A DNA stretch of 64,000 nucleotides from Bradyrhizobium vignae (GCF_004114425.1 NZ_RDQF01000003.1:1-64000), one strand, 5' to 3'; positions 19,304-27,719 are shown, counted from the first letter of the stretch. Numbers and translations: made by a program. The notes: generated from the sequence alone by a model not told the origin.

Positions 19304-19750
19304 ATGACATTGGAGAAGCTGAATCGCCAACGCGTCGTGCATCTGCTCGACGCCTTCGCGCGCGGCGATATCGAGACGGCGCTGTCCTGCTGCACCGACG
19401 ATGTCGACTTCCTCACCCACGCGCCGATCGACGTGCTGCCGCACATGGCGCCGCGCCACGGCAAGCAAGAGCTGCGCGAGCTCTGGCAGACGGTCTGGTC
19501 GCGCTATTCGGAAATCCGCTACAAGGCACCGCACATCCTCGCCGAGGGCGAGGCGGTCGCGACCTACATGCACACCTATTTCAGGAAGCGCAGCAACGAT
19601 CGCATCGTGCAGTTCGACATGGCGGTGTTCTACACCTTCCGCGGCGGGCTGGTGGCGCAGATCCGCGAGATCATCGATTCCTACGACCTCGTGCAGCAGG
19701 TGCTGGAACGGGAGATCGGCCCGCTGATCGTCGGGACGCGGGTGGACTGA
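19304..19750 (+). CDS. NTF2/SnoaL-like protein (first of two paralogues)
   Basis: 148 residues of the NTF2-like cone fold: an N-terminal helix pair (LNRQRVVHLLDAFARGDIET), then DDVDFLTHAPIDVLPHMAPRHG and a C-terminal sheet ending GGLVAQIREIIDSYDLVQQV. Members act as ketosteroid-isomerase-like enzymes or ligand-binding proteins; no catalytic Asp pair could be assigned with confidence. The ATG at 19304 has GAGGA seven bases upstream; a GTG directly before it is the alternative. It is clearly homologous to the protein at 19974-20414. Confidence 0.75.
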   Translation: MTLEKLNRQRVVHLLDAFARGDIETALSCCTDDVDFLTHAPIDVLPHMAPRHGKQELRELWQTVWSRYSEIRYKAPHILAEGEAVATYMHTYFRKRSNDRIVQFDMAVFYTFRGGLVAQIREIIDSYDLVQQVLEREIGPLIVGTRVD

Positions 19751-19973
19751 TCGTTCTCTCTCCCTGGTGCCGGCCGGAGACCGGAAAATTACGGGGTTCT
19801 ATTGTAAATCTCACAAAACGCGCTCAATTGTGCTTTGCGAAATTGTGAATTGCGTTTTGACCGAAATCGGCTATTTCGTTCGCATACAAATGGGTTGAGC
19901 GCCCCAGGGCACGTTTACGGTGCATGGGGTTGGTTTCCGTTTTTTTCCGCAAGCCAGCGTCAGGACTGCCCAA
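19751..19973 (+). promoter_or_regulatory. AT-rich promoter region of the second NTF2-like gene
   Basis: The stretch 19795-19890 is much richer in A and T than its surroundings, with spaced TTGTG and TTGCG words and the dyad CGAAAT-N5-ATTTCG at 19862-19878 directly after TTGACC (19857). It probably carries the promoter and an operator; no exact known site matched. Confidence 0.4.
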
Positions 19974-20414
19974 ATGACAGAGCACAGCCTCTGGCGTTTC
20001 TCGCGCGCATTGCACCGCGCGATCAACGACCGGCACTTCAGGGATATCGAAGCCCTGCTCGACGAGGACGTCGAATGGGCGCTCTACGGCCCGATCGACA
20101 TGTTTCCGTTTTTCGGCGCGCGGCAGGGCAAGGATGCCGTGCTCGACGTCATCCGCCAGCTCGCCGACAATTTCCACGTCCGCCGCTTCGACCGCGAGAG
20201 CATCATGCTGGGCGCCGATTCCGCCGCCTCGATGCTGCGCTATTCGCTGACGGCCCTGGACTCCAGCAAGCCGATCAGCCTGCGCGTGGCACAGTTCGCC
20301 CAGTTCAAGGCGGGCAAGCTCGTCAGCATGCGCGTGCTGATCGACACCTTCGACCTGGTCGAGCAGGCACTCGGCCGCGCCATTCATCTGCCGAAGATGA
20401 CCAGCGTCGGCTGA
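19974..20414 (+). CDS. NTF2/SnoaL-like protein (second paralogue)
   Basis: 146 residues, similar along its length to the preceding gene product: GPIDMFPFFGARQGKDAV against APIDVLPHMAPRHGKQEL, and GKLVSMRVLIDTFDLVEQAL against GGLVAQIREIIDSYDLVQQV. Same cone fold and the same uncertain ligand or reaction. CAGGA lies eight bases before the ATG. A 223-base AT-rich gap separates the pair, so each may have its own promoter. The tandem pair probably arose by duplication. Confidence 0.75.
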   Translation: MTEHSLWRFSRALHRAINDRHFRDIEALLDEDVEWALYGPIDMFPFFGARQGKDAVLDVIRQLADNFHVRRFDRESIMLGADSAASMLRYSLTALDSSKPISLRVAQFAQFKAGKLVSMRVLIDTFDLVEQALGRAIHLPKMTSVG

Positions 20415-20618
20415 AGGGGACGCCAACGGGTCCCGCCTATCGGGACCGATGACCTTGCCTGGCGCGACGTCCTGGCCTCCAGCCCCGCCGGATGCCGTCG
20501 CATCAAGAGCTCGTCATCGGGCGCGCACCTTTCGCGCGGCCCGTTGGTTCGCCCCCCAGCGAACCGCCACAATTCCGCAACGATGAATCGGCATTTTCAG
20601 CGCGGAATGGCGCATGGT

Positions 20619-20652
20619 CTTTGCGGACGGCCGATATATAACTATCGCAAAG
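20619..20652 (+). promoter_or_regulatory. Inverted repeat around a TATATAAC box
   Basis: CTTTGCG (20619-20625) and CGCAAAG (20646-20652) flank TATATAAC, a good -10 candidate 28-38 bases before the ATG at 20680. The geometry fits an operator overlapping a promoter. No -35 element is clear. Confidence 0.4.
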
Positions 20653-20679
20653 CATGCGCCGGGGCTCGCGGGCAGGACG

Positions 20680-21588
20680 ATGAAATTCTCGACAGGGTTT
20701 GGCTGGACCAGGCTGCCATTGCTGGCGGCCGCATTCATTTTTGGCTCGGCACTGACGGTCTCGGCGCAGATCATTGCGCCGACGCCGGCCGCACCTGACG
20801 ACGAAGCGGCCGAGGCCGCGGAGGCCCCCGACGTCAACGATCCCGACGTGCTCAAGGGCATCGACGTCGACAAGCTCGACTGGAGCCAGCTCGCGGTCGA
20901 TGCCGGGACCGGCATCGATCCCCTCGCTGCGAAGAGGCGTGCCGAGGCCGCCGCCAAGGAGGGCCTGGATTGGTCGTCCAACCCCAATGCAAATGGCTCG
21001 TCGGCGGTGACCGTGAAACAGTCCGTGTTCTCGTTCTGGGATACGCGGGTCGGCGCCGACATGACGGTGACGAGCGAACCCAAGACGATGTCCGAGCTGC
21101 TGGCGCAGAAGGCCACCAATGGCGGCAGCTTGCCGCAATCCTCCGGCAGCGCCTGGGCGGCGGCGACTGCGCCCGGCGCGGGCGCGATCTGGGACAAGAC
21201 CGCGGTGGAAGCCCGGGTCGATCCCGGCGCCGAGCACAGCAAGATCGGGGCGTCACTGTCCAAATCGATGCCGCTGTCGGGCGACACCTCGCTGACGCTG
21301 CAGAACGGCTACAGCGTCAACCAGCAGGGTACCACCGCAGTCCCCGGCATTGGCGGCCACGTCACGCGCAATTACGAGACCGACCAGACCGCCAAGATCA
21401 CCCTCGCCGACACCGGCACCAGCATCACCGCCGGCCAGACGCTGTCGACCACCGACGACAAATGGCTGCGCAAAGTCGGCGCCGAGCAAAAATTGTTCGA
21501 CAACATCACCGTCTCCGGCTCGGTTGGCGAGACTTCGCAAGGTGCGCTGAACAAGAGCGTGACGGCGGGTTTCAAGAAGAGCTGGTGA
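20680..21588 (+). CDS. Exported protein of unknown function, possibly outer-membrane
   Basis: 302 residues. The signal peptide runs to about residue 30 (LPLLAAAFIFGSALTVSAQI). An acidic Ala/Glu/Asp-rich segment follows, then a long Ser/Thr/Gly-rich region with alternating polar and hydrophobic residues (TSLTLQNGYSVNQQGTT; GTSITAGQTLSTTDDKW). It ends SVTAGFKKSW, an aromatic terminus like the sorting signal of beta-barrel proteins. No family recognised. AGGA directly precedes the ATG at 20680. A longer frame to 20614 crosses the promoter-like site and is rejected. Confidence 0.7.
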   Translation: MKFSTGFGWTRLPLLAAAFIFGSALTVSAQIIAPTPAAPDDEAAEAAEAPDVNDPDVLKGIDVDKLDWSQLAVDAGTGIDPLAAKRRAEAAAKEGLDWSSNPNANGSSAVTVKQSVFSFWDTRVGADMTVTSEPKTMSELLAQKATNGGSLPQSSGSAWAAATAPGAGAIWDKTAVEARVDPGAEHSKIGASLSKSMPLSGDTSLTLQNGYSVNQQGTTAVPGIGGHVTRNYETDQTAKITLADTGTSITAGQTLSTTDDKWLRKVGAEQKLFDNITVSGSVGETSQGALNKSVTAGFKKSW

Positions 21589-21609
21589 GACCAGCGCTCC
21601 ACGCTCTCC

Positions 21610-21731
21610 CCTCATCCACCCCTCATCCTGAGGAGCGCTCCGAAGGAGCGCGTCTCGAAGGATCGAGGCCCCGCCGTTAGAGCTGGGCCTTTCATGGTTC
21701 GAGACGCGCTTCGCGCTCCTCACCATGAGGA
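21610..21731. repeat. Inverted repeat, family I (TGAGGAGCGC type)
   Basis: CATCCTGAGGAGCGCTCCG and AGGAGCGCGTCTCGAAGGAT at the left are answered by ATGGTTCGAGACGCGCTTCG and GCGCTCCTCACCATGAGG at the right. It fills half of the 328-base gap; the rest (21732-21916) holds only a ribosome site AGGGG for the next gene. Confidence 0.7.
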
Positions 21732-21916
21732 GATGGAGGCTCCCGCCGATTCACACTCCCCTAACCATGCGCCACGGCAAAACCCCCGAATGGTCCTCCC
21801 TTGCCGCATCTCGGCCCCTTTGCGGTCAAAATCGGACGCCCTGATGCGGGCTGCCTCACAGACGTCGTCGTGCGGGGGACACTCGCGCTGCGCTCAACGC
21901 GAACAGGGGAACAACG

Positions 21917-22339
21917 ATGAACGCCACTCGCCCGGAAAAGATCGAATCCACCGAGACCGAGACGGTCGATACCAACCTCGCCGCCGTGACCGAGGTCGAA
22001 GCCGGCATCCGCGATTTCGTCCGCAACGACATCGCCTATCTGCGCCGTCCGGCATCGAGCACCGCCGACGCGCCGCCGCTCGACCCGAGCGCGGAAGCCA
22101 CCGTCAACAACGTCAATTCGCTGATCCAGCGCGTCGCCGGCACCTCGCTCGCCGAGATCGAGAACTTGATCTCCGAGCTCGAGAGCCTGCGCGACCTGCT
22201 GCATGCCGAAGGCCAGCGCGTCCAGCGCGAGATCTCCGGCTACGCCCAGCTCAGCCAGGCCGCGATGAAGTCGACCCGTATGATCGCCGACAACGTCGCG
22301 CAGTGGAAGCGCGCCGCCGACGGTCTCCGCAACAGCTGA
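21917..22339 (+). CDS. Coiled-coil protein of unknown function
   Basis: 140 residues. An acidic, disordered-looking N-terminus (KIESTETETVDTNLAAV) is followed by a proline-containing linker and a long amphipathic helix from about residue 60 to 138 (LAEIENLISELESLRDLLHA; QREISGYAQLSQAAMKSTRM). The size and helix pattern resemble phasins or small cytoplasmic scaffold proteins, but no signature confirms that. AGGGGAAC precedes the ATG. It appears to be monocistronic. Confidence 0.65.
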   Translation: MNATRPEKIESTETETVDTNLAAVTEVEAGIRDFVRNDIAYLRRPASSTADAPPLDPSAEATVNNVNSLIQRVAGTSLAEIENLISELESLRDLLHAEGQRVQREISGYAQLSQAAMKSTRMIADNVAQWKRAADGLRNS

Positions 22340-22429
22340 TCATTCGCACGACGCCATTGGCCGCCGCGTTCCCGAAAGGAGAGCGCGGCGGTTTTGATTT
22401 GTGGGTATGATGGGTGGACACTCTCATCA

Positions 22430-22547
22430 ACGAAGGTGTCATCGCCGGCTTGACCGGGCGATCCAGTATCCCAGAGGCGGCAGTGATTGAATCGAGAGGC
22501 CGCGGCGTATTGGATGCCCCGGTCACGCCGGGACATGACGGCGATGG
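22430..22547. repeat. Palindromic repeat, family G
   Basis: TCATCGCCGGCTTGACCGGG and CGATCCAGTATCCCAGAGG face CGCGGCGTATTGGATGCCCC and GGTCACGCCGGGACATGACG. It occupies about 118 of the 300 bases between 22339 and 22640; no gene is seen in the rest. Confidence 0.65.
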
Positions 22548-22639
22548 ATGCGGCAGCGCGAGGCATTGAACCCTCAGCCCCTCCCCCGCGACCAATGCCA
22601 AGCACCCGTGCAGGCACCGCCGGACTCAGGGGACATGTC

Positions 22640-22777
22640 ATGGAAAGCATTCGGCCCGACAACACGGACCCGATATCGCTGCGGCCCGCGCCGAATCAGC
22701 TCGGCACGATCATGCTGCGCTTTGTCGGATTGCTGGTGGTTGCGATCGCGGTACTGGCGTTCGTCTACAGCCGCTGA
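22640..22777 (+). CDS. Tiny membrane protein, unknown
   Basis: 45 residues: a polar N-terminus (MESIRPDNTDPISLRPAPN) and a C-terminal transmembrane helix (LRFVGLLVVAIAVLAFVYSR). A purine-rich stretch (CAGGGGAC) lies before the ATG. A tail-anchored topology is suggested. No family recognised. It faces another tiny membrane protein on the opposite strand (22816-22959). Confidence 0.5.
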   Translation: MESIRPDNTDPISLRPAPNQLGTIMLRFVGLLVVAIAVLAFVYSR

Positions 22778-22815
22778 CACAGGGCCGGGCACGGGCCCGG
22801 AAGATCAACGAATTC

Positions 22816-22959
22816 TTACGGGGCTTCCACGGTCGAGGCTTCCAGCGTGTAGGCGCCATCGGCATAGCCCTTCACCACCATGCCGGCGACCAGCATCACG
22901 GCCAGCGTCGCGGTCGCAAAGATGAATCCAACGAATTTAAGTGCGCCGCGGTCAGCCAT
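22816..22959 (-). CDS. Tiny membrane protein, unknown
   Basis: 47 residues with one helix (ALKFVGFIFATATLAVMLVA) flanked by MADRG and a C-terminal acidic tail ending in STVEAP. GGACGAGGACC lies just before the ATG at 22959. It is convergent with the small protein at 22640-22777. Conservation in related genomes would be the deciding evidence. Confidence 0.5.
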   Translation of the reverse strand: MADRGALKFVGFIFATATLAVMLVAGMVVKGYADGAYTLEASTVEAP

Positions 22960-23156
22960 GGTCCTCGTCCCCTGTCCTCTGCCAATTCGTTTCAAATAGG
23001 CAGCGACAGGTTCATAATTAGTTAGCATCTCCCCGGTTCCGCCAAACTGCTTCGCGGTAACCATGTTGCGCAGGCTTATGGCAGCCGCCCGGAATCGCGT
23101 CCATAGCGCGAGGGCAACACTCGCGCACTCATTTGCCCGTCCATCTTGGAACTGAT

Positions 23157-23636
23157 CTAGTTCGTCTTTCGCAGCGGCACGAAGGCGCTGGCGGTGATGG
23201 AATAGACCTCTTCGCCGCGCTGGTTGGTGCCGGTGGTGCGAGCCGTCAAAATGCCCCAGCCGGGACGCGAGGCGGAGGTGCGCTTGTCGACGACTTCGCT
23301 GACGTAAGAGACGGTATCGCCGGCGAGCACCGGCCTGATCCAGCGCAGGTCGCGAAAGCCCGGCGACGGGCCCCACACCGCGACCTCCTCGCCGCGTGCT
23401 GCGGCTTCCTGCGCCAGACGCTGGCCGTCGGCGACAACCAGGCTCATGCAGGCCGAGCCGACATGCCAGCCCGAGGCGGCGAGCCCGCCGAACAGCGAGT
23501 TCTTGCCTTCCTCCTCGTCGAGGTGAAAGCGCTGCGGATCGAATTTATGGGCGAATGTCTTGATGGACTCCGCCGTGAACGTATAGCTGCCGAGCTCGCG
23601 CCGCTGTCCGATCGCGATGTCTTCGAAGAACCGCAT
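23157..23636 (-). CDS. MaoC-type hydratase (second of a coupled pair)
   Basis: 159 residues of the hot-dog fold. MRFFEDIAIGQRRELGSYTF is the usual MaoC opening; the hydratase segment FDPQRFHLDEEEGKNSLFGG holds the Asp/His catalytic site (D-x-x-R-F-H), and GWHVGSACMSL forms the central helix. It likely hydrates an enoyl-CoA or a similar thioester. The ATG overlaps the stop of the upstream paralogue by one base (TGATG), so the pair is translated together and may form a heterodimer, as split MaoC proteins often do. The substrate is unknown. Confidence 0.83.
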   Translation of the reverse strand: MRFFEDIAIGQRRELGSYTFTAESIKTFAHKFDPQRFHLDEEEGKNSLFGGLAASGWHVGSACMSLVVADGQRLAQEAAARGEEVAVWGPSPGFRDLRWIRPVLAGDTVSYVSEVVDKRTSASRPGWGILTARTTGTNQRGEEVYSITASAFVPLRKTN

Positions 23637-24088
23637 CAGACCGCTCCCTCGCGCCGCTTGATCAGGATCGGCGAGGTCATCTCGGCAAGCGCCTGCCCCG
23701 CCGCATTGCGCGCGGTGCATTTGAACTTGACGATGCCGAGCTCCGGGCGGCTCTTGGAAGTGCGCGCCTCCACGACATCGACATCGAGCGTGAGATCGTC
23801 GCCAGGGCGAAGTGGGGACAGCCAGCGCACCTCATCCACGCCGGGCGAGCCGAGCGAGGCGGCACGGGTGATGAAGCCGTCGGCCATCATCCGCATCATC
23901 AGCGAGCAGAGGTGCCAGCCCGAGCCGGACAGGCCGCGCAGCATGCTTCTGGCTGCGGCCTCTTCGTCCATATGCATCGGCTGCGGATCGAACTCGGCGG
24001 CAAAGGCCACGATCTCGTCGCGGGTGACATGGCGCGGGCCGAACGTGCCGAACCGGCCGGGCGGGAAGTCTTCGAAGGTCAGGGTCAT
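23636..24088 (-). CDS. MaoC-type hydratase (first of a coupled pair)
   Basis: 150 residues, homologous to its downstream partner. FEDFPPGRFGTFGPRHVTRD opens the fold, FDPQPMHMDEEAAARSMLRG corresponds to the catalytic segment and GWHLCSLMMRMMADG to the central helix. The His is kept (PMHMD), so both subunits may be active. The start at 24088 has only CCGAG upstream; the homology boundary decides it. Divergent from the DUF4282 gene. Confidence 0.83.
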   Translation of the reverse strand: MTLTFEDFPPGRFGTFGPRHVTRDEIVAFAAEFDPQPMHMDEEAAARSMLRGLSGSGWHLCSLMMRMMADGFITRAASLGSPGVDEVRWLSPLRPGDDLTLDVDVVEARTSKSRPELGIVKFKCTARNAAGQALAEMTSPILIKRREGAV

Positions 24089-24269
24089 CTCGGGAAAGCT
24101 TTGCGGGAATGACAGATTGTGGCCGCACTTTGCGGCAATCTCAACCCGCCGGCCCGCATGGCTCGTGCTACATAGGCGGTGGCGGCGGTGGTCTTGAGTC
24201 GGATCAGCCGAGGGCCAGGATCCATCGACGCGGCCGAATTTGACGTCCCGATTTGCCCTGGGGAGAGCA

Positions 24270-24566
24270 ATGTTTTCATTCAGCGACCTATTCCAATGGG
24301 ACCGCTTCATCACGCCGACAATCATCAAGACCTTCTATTGGCTGGTGATCGCGCTGATCTGCCTGTTCGGCCTCTCCGGCATCTTCTCAGGCCTCGCTGC
24401 GATGGCGATCAGCCCGTTCGGCGGCTTTCTGGTGCTGCTGTCGTCGATCGCGAGCGTCGTGGTCGGCATCGTGTTCTCGCGCATCGTCGCGGAGCTGATC
24501 CTGATCGTCTTCCGCATCAACGAGCATCTCGGCGCGATCCGGGATCAGGGCGGCGGGATGCGGTAG
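24270..24566 (+). CDS. DUF4282 membrane protein
   Basis: 98 residues with two long transmembrane helices (KTFYWLVIALICLFGLSGIF and GGFLVLLSSIASVVVGIVFS). Between them, a Gly/Ala turn and, after helix two, RIVAELILIVFRINEHL are the family's signature. GGGAGAG precedes the ATG. Function of DUF4282 is unknown. The end of the protein abuts repeat F. Confidence 0.8.
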   Translation: MFSFSDLFQWDRFITPTIIKTFYWLVIALICLFGLSGIFSGLAAMAISPFGGFLVLLSSIASVVVGIVFSRIVAELILIVFRINEHLGAIRDQGGGMR

Positions 24567-24572
24567 CGGCAC

Positions 24573-24676
24573 ACATAGGTGCCGTAGGATGGGCAAAGAC
24601 GCGAAGCGCCGTGCCCACGATCATTCCGCGATATGAGAGAGGTGGTGGGCACGCTTCGCTTTGCCCACCCTGTACC
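24573..24676. repeat. Inverted repeat, family F (TGGGCAAAG / GTGCCCACC)
   Basis: GATGGGCAAAGACGCGAAGC and CCGTGCCCACGATC face AGGTGGTGGGCACGCTTCGC with TTTGCCCACC. The same arrangement is at 36174-36278. Confidence 0.75.
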
Positions 24677-24687
24677 GAGGTCGGTGC

Positions 24688-25785
24688 TTACGTATTGAAC
24701 CTGAAATGCATCACGTCGCCGTCGGCGACGACGTATTCCTTGCCTTCGAGGCGGAGCTTGCCGGCATCGCGCGCGCCGGCTTCGCCGCCGAGCGCCACGT
24801 AATCTTCATACGCGATCGTCTCGGCGCGAATGAAACCCTTCTCGAAATCGGTGTGGATCACGCCGGCTGCCGCCGGCGCTTTGGTGCCGCGGTGAATGGT
24901 CCAGGCGCGCGCTTCCTTCGGGCCAACGGTGAAGTAGGTGATGAGGTCGAGCAGCGTGTAGCCGGCGCGGATCAGGCGATCGAGCCCGGCTTCTTCGAGG
25001 CCCAGCGTCTCCAGGAAGTCGGCTCGCTCTTCACGTGAGATCGTCGCGATCTCGGATTCGATCTTGGCGGAGATGACGACGGCGACTGCGCCTTCCTTCG
25101 CAGCCTGCTCCTCGACCGCCTTCGAGAAGGCGTTGCCGGTCGCGGCCGAGCCTTCCTCGACGTTACAGACGTAGAGCACGGGCTTCGACGACAAGAGGCC
25201 GAGCATGGAGAACGCGCGCTCTTCCTCCGCCTTGCGCTCGACGAGCCGCGCGGGCTTGCCCTCACGCAGCAGCACCAAAGTGCGGTTGACGAGGTCGAGC
25301 TGCTCCTTGGCGTCCTTGTCGTTGCCCTTGGCCTTCTTGGTGAGATTGTCGACGCGCTTCTCGAGGCTGTCGAGGTCGGCGAGCATCAGCTCGGTCTCGA
25401 TGGTCTCGATGTCGGCGAGCGGGGCGATCTTGCCTTCGACATGGGTGATGTCGGAGTCCTCGAAGCAGCGCACGACATGCGCGATGGCGTCGACCTCGCG
25501 GATGTTGGCGAGGAACTGGTTGCCGAGGCCTTCGCCCTTGGAGGCGCCGCGCACGAGGCCCGCGATGTCGACGAAGGTCAGCCGCGTCGGAATGATCTGG
25601 CCGGACTTGGCGATCGCGGCGAGCTTCTCCAGCCGCGGATCGGGCACGGCGACCTCGCCGACATTCGGCTCGATGGTGCAGAACGGATAGTTTGCGGCCT
25701 GCGCCGCGGCCGTCTCGGTCAGCGCATTGAACAAGGTCGACTTGCCGACATTGGGCAATCCGACGATCCCGCATTTGAATCCCAC
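24688..25785 (-). CDS. ychF: Redox-regulated ribosome-binding ATPase YchF (Obg-like)
   Basis: 365 residues, the family's standard length. The P-loop is [14 protein letters not shown] at residues 8-21, G3 is [20 protein letters not shown], and the NKxD motif is replaced by NVEE, which explains ATP over GTP preference. A coiled-coil insert ([20 protein letters not shown]) and a C-terminal TGS domain ([15 protein letters not shown]) follow. It binds ribosomes and responds to oxidative stress. The GTG at 25785 has AAGGA eight bases upstream. Five bases separate it from the pth stop, so they form an operon with rplY. Confidence 0.96.
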   Translation of the reverse strand: MGFKCGIVGLPNVGKSTLFNALTETAAAQAANYPFCTIEPNVGEVAVPDPRLEKLAAIAKSGQIIPTRLTFVDIAGLVRGASKGEGLGNQFLANIREVDAIAHVVRCFEDSDITHVEGKIAPLADIETIETELMLADLDSLEKRVDNLTKKAKGNDKDAKEQLDLVNRTLVLLREGKPARLVERKAEEERAFSMLGLLSSKPVLYVCNVEEGSAATGNAFSKAVEEQAAKEGAVAVVISAKIESEIATISREERADFLETLGLEEAGLDRLIRAGYTLLDLITYFTVGPKEARAWTIHRGTKAPAAAGVIHTDFEKGFIRAETIAYEDYVALGGEAGARDAGKLRLEGKEYVVADGDVMHFRFNT

Positions 25786-25790
25786 GAGCG

Positions 25791-26396
25791 TTATTCCTTG
25801 CCGTTCTCGTCCTTGGTCAAAAATCCCTTCGCCTGCATGGCCAGATGGACCCTGTTGGCGAAGGTCGCGTCCGTGCCTTTGGCGAGCAGCGCGGCGTGCT
25901 CGGCGACCGCCTCGCAGAGCGTCGCCACCCATTCGTTGTCGGCCTTGGCGAAATCCGAGAGCACGTGGCCGTGCACCAGTTCCTTGACACCGGGATGACC
26001 GATGCCGAGCCGCACCCGGCGATAGTCGTTGCCGATATGCGCCGAGATCGAGCGCAGGCCGTTGTGACCGGCGATGCCGCCGCCGATCTTCACCCGCACC
26101 TTGGCCGGCGGCAGCTCGAGCTCGTCGTGGAACACGGTGACGTCGCCCGGCGCGATCTTGAAGAAGCCCGCCGCCTCCTGAACGCTGCGGCCGGACTCGT
26201 TCATGTAGGTCGTGGGCTTGAGCAGGATCACGCGCTCAGGTCCGAGCGTGCCTTCCGAGGTCTCGCCCTGAAAGCGACGGCGCCATGGCGCAAAGCCATG
26301 ACGCCGCGCGATCTCGTCGACGGCCATGAAGCCGATATTGTGCCGGTTGCGTGCGTATTTCGCGCCGGGATTGCCGAGCCCAACAAAGAGTCGCAT
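25791..26396 (-). CDS. pth: Peptidyl-tRNA hydrolase
   Basis: 201 residues. It frees tRNA from peptidyl-tRNA dropped off ribosomes. The catalytic His is in [14 protein letters not shown], the partner Asn in GLGNPG and the Asp in [10 protein letters not shown], all at normal positions. [13 protein letters not shown] is the tRNA-binding loop. It lies between rplY and ychF in the order widely kept in bacteria. A perfect 11-base hairpin stands between the rplY stop and this start and may modulate readthrough. Confidence 0.96.
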   Translation of the reverse strand: MRLFVGLGNPGAKYARNRHNIGFMAVDEIARRHGFAPWRRRFQGETSEGTLGPERVILLKPTTYMNESGRSVQEAAGFFKIAPGDVTVFHDELELPPAKVRVKIGGGIAGHNGLRSISAHIGNDYRRVRLGIGHPGVKELVHGHVLSDFAKADNEWVATLCEAVAEHAALLAKGTDATFANRVHLAMQAKGFLTKDENGKE

Positions 26397-26417
26397 GACG
26401 CGGCGCGCCCCTCGCTC

Positions 26418-26442
26418 GGCGCGCGGTCAGGGACCGCGCGCC
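26418..26442 (-). promoter_or_regulatory. Perfect hairpin between rplY and pth
   Basis: GGCGCGCGGTC / GACCGCGCGCC with a three-base loop, without a following T run. It could protect the rplY 3' end or partially attenuate pth and ychF; it is not a standard intrinsic terminator. Confidence 0.5.
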
Positions 26443-26454
26443 AGCTTTGAGAGA

Positions 26455-27177
26455 TTACTTCTTCTTGTCGCCGCCGGCGGGAGCCTTGGCAGCCGCCGCC
26501 GGAGCAGCAGCACCCGCAGCCGGAGCAGCTGCAGCCGGAGCAGCAGCACCCGCGGCCGGAGCCGCCCCACCCGCCGCAGCCGCAGCAGCAGCCTTCTGCT
26601 CTTCGGCGTAGCCGGATGGCGGCACGATGGTGACGAGGGTCGCGTCCTCGCGGGTCAGCGCCTTCACGCCGGCCGGGAGCTTGACGTCCGACAGATGCAG
26701 GGAGTGACCGATTTCGAGCGAGCCGACATCGGCCTCGATGTATTGCGGGATGCTCTCGACGCCGCATTCGAGGTCGATCGCGTGGGCAACGATGTTGACG
26801 GTGCCGCCGCGCTTCACGCCCGGAGAGGTTTCCGCCTTCACCACGTGCAGGGGAACGCTGATACGGATGGTGGCGCCTTCCCCGAGCCGCATGAAATCGA
26901 CATGGATCGGGAAGTCCTTCACCGGATCGAGGTGGTAGTCGCGCGGAATGACGCGGTGCTTCTTGCCTTCGAGGTCGATGTCGACCAGCGTGGTCAGGAA
27001 CCGGCCGGCGAGGATGCGCTGGCGCAGCTCACGATCTTCGATCGAGATGGTCAGCGGGGGCTGGTTGTTGCCATAGATCACTCCGGGCACTCGCCCGGCG
27101 CGACGCTCAGCCCGGGCGGCCCCCTTGCCGCTCTTCGGACGTGCGGTCGCCTTCAATTCCTTGACGGTCGTCGCCAT
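26455..27177 (-). CDS. rplY: 50S ribosomal protein L25 (Ctc type)
   Basis: 240 residues: the N-terminal 5S-rRNA-binding L25 domain (KATARPKSGKGAARAERRAG, PGVIYG, DFMRL) and the C-terminal Ctc/TL5 beta domain to about residue 190. A 45-residue tail built of Ala, Pro and Gly ends in GGDKKK. The tail DNA carries tandem units beginning GCCGGAGCAGC (26490-26560 on the plus strand). AAGGA is nine bases before the ATG at 27177. First gene of rplY-pth-ychF. Confidence 0.95.
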   Translation of the reverse strand: MATTVKELKATARPKSGKGAARAERRAGRVPGVIYGNNQPPLTISIEDRELRQRILAGRFLTTLVDIDLEGKKHRVIPRDYHLDPVKDFPIHVDFMRLGEGATIRISVPLHVVKAETSPGVKRGGTVNIVAHAIDLECGVESIPQYIEADVGSLEIGHSLHLSDVKLPAGVKALTREDATLVTIVPPSGYAEEQKAAAAAAAGGAAPAAGAAAPAAAAPAAGAAAPAAAAKAPAGGDKKK

Positions 27178-27324
27178 GTCGTTAAGTCCTTGTTTTTGCA
27201 AAAGTTAATGGGCCGCAAGGCGGCCCATGGCATAGCTCGCAGCAAGCCTCCAGGGGTGCGGGGGCCGCGAACGTGGCGGGCTTTTACCCGGAAGATGCGG
27301 AAATGACAAGGAAATGCGGGGACT

Positions 27325-27458
27325 TTTTGCGGGGACCTGTGAGGCCCGTACCCCGTCTTTCCGGGGCGATGCGGAGCACCGAACCCGGAACCTCGAGATT
27401 CCCAGGTGCGCAATTGCGCACCGGGGTTCGCGACTTCGCCGCGCGCCGGAAATGACGC
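27325..27458. repeat. Palindromic repeat, family H-like
   Basis: CCCGTCTTTCCGGGGCGATG and CACCGAACCCGGAACCTCG face GTTCGCGACTTCGCCGCG and GCCGGAAATGACGCAG, with the inner hairpin GGTGCGCAATTGCGCACC. It fills most of the 290-base gap upstream of rplY. Confidence 0.6.
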
Positions 27459-27467
27459 AGAGAGGCG

Positions 27468-27719
27468 TCACCCGCCCAGCTTGGCCTCCAGCGCGGCAAT
27501 CCGCGCCTTCAGGGACTCGTTCTCCTCACGCGCCAGGCGCGCCATGTCCTTGACCGCCTCGAATTCCTCGCGCTTGACGAGATCCATGTCGCGCAGGAAT
27601 TTTTCGGCCTGGCTGCGCATCACCGTGTCGAACTCGCGCTTGACGCCCTGGGCCGCACCGGCGGCGTCGTTCATCAGGCGACCGATCTCGTCGAAAAACC
27701 GGTTGCTGGTCTGGGTCAT
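27468..27719 (-). CDS. ubiK: UbiK/YqiC-like accessory factor (BMFP family)
   Basis: 83 residues. The first half is an amphipathic helix ([20 protein letters not shown]), the second a coiled coil ([20 protein letters not shown]), which drives trimerisation in this family. UbiK supports ubiquinone assembly and binds lipid; the role in rhizobia is inferred from the family. GAGGAG precedes the ATG at 27719 with nine bases between. Divergent from lgt. Confidence 0.82.
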   Translation of the reverse strand: MTQTSNRFFDEIGRLMNDAAGAAQGVKREFDTVMRSQAEKFLRDMDLVKREEFEAVKDMARLAREENESLKARIAALEAKLGG

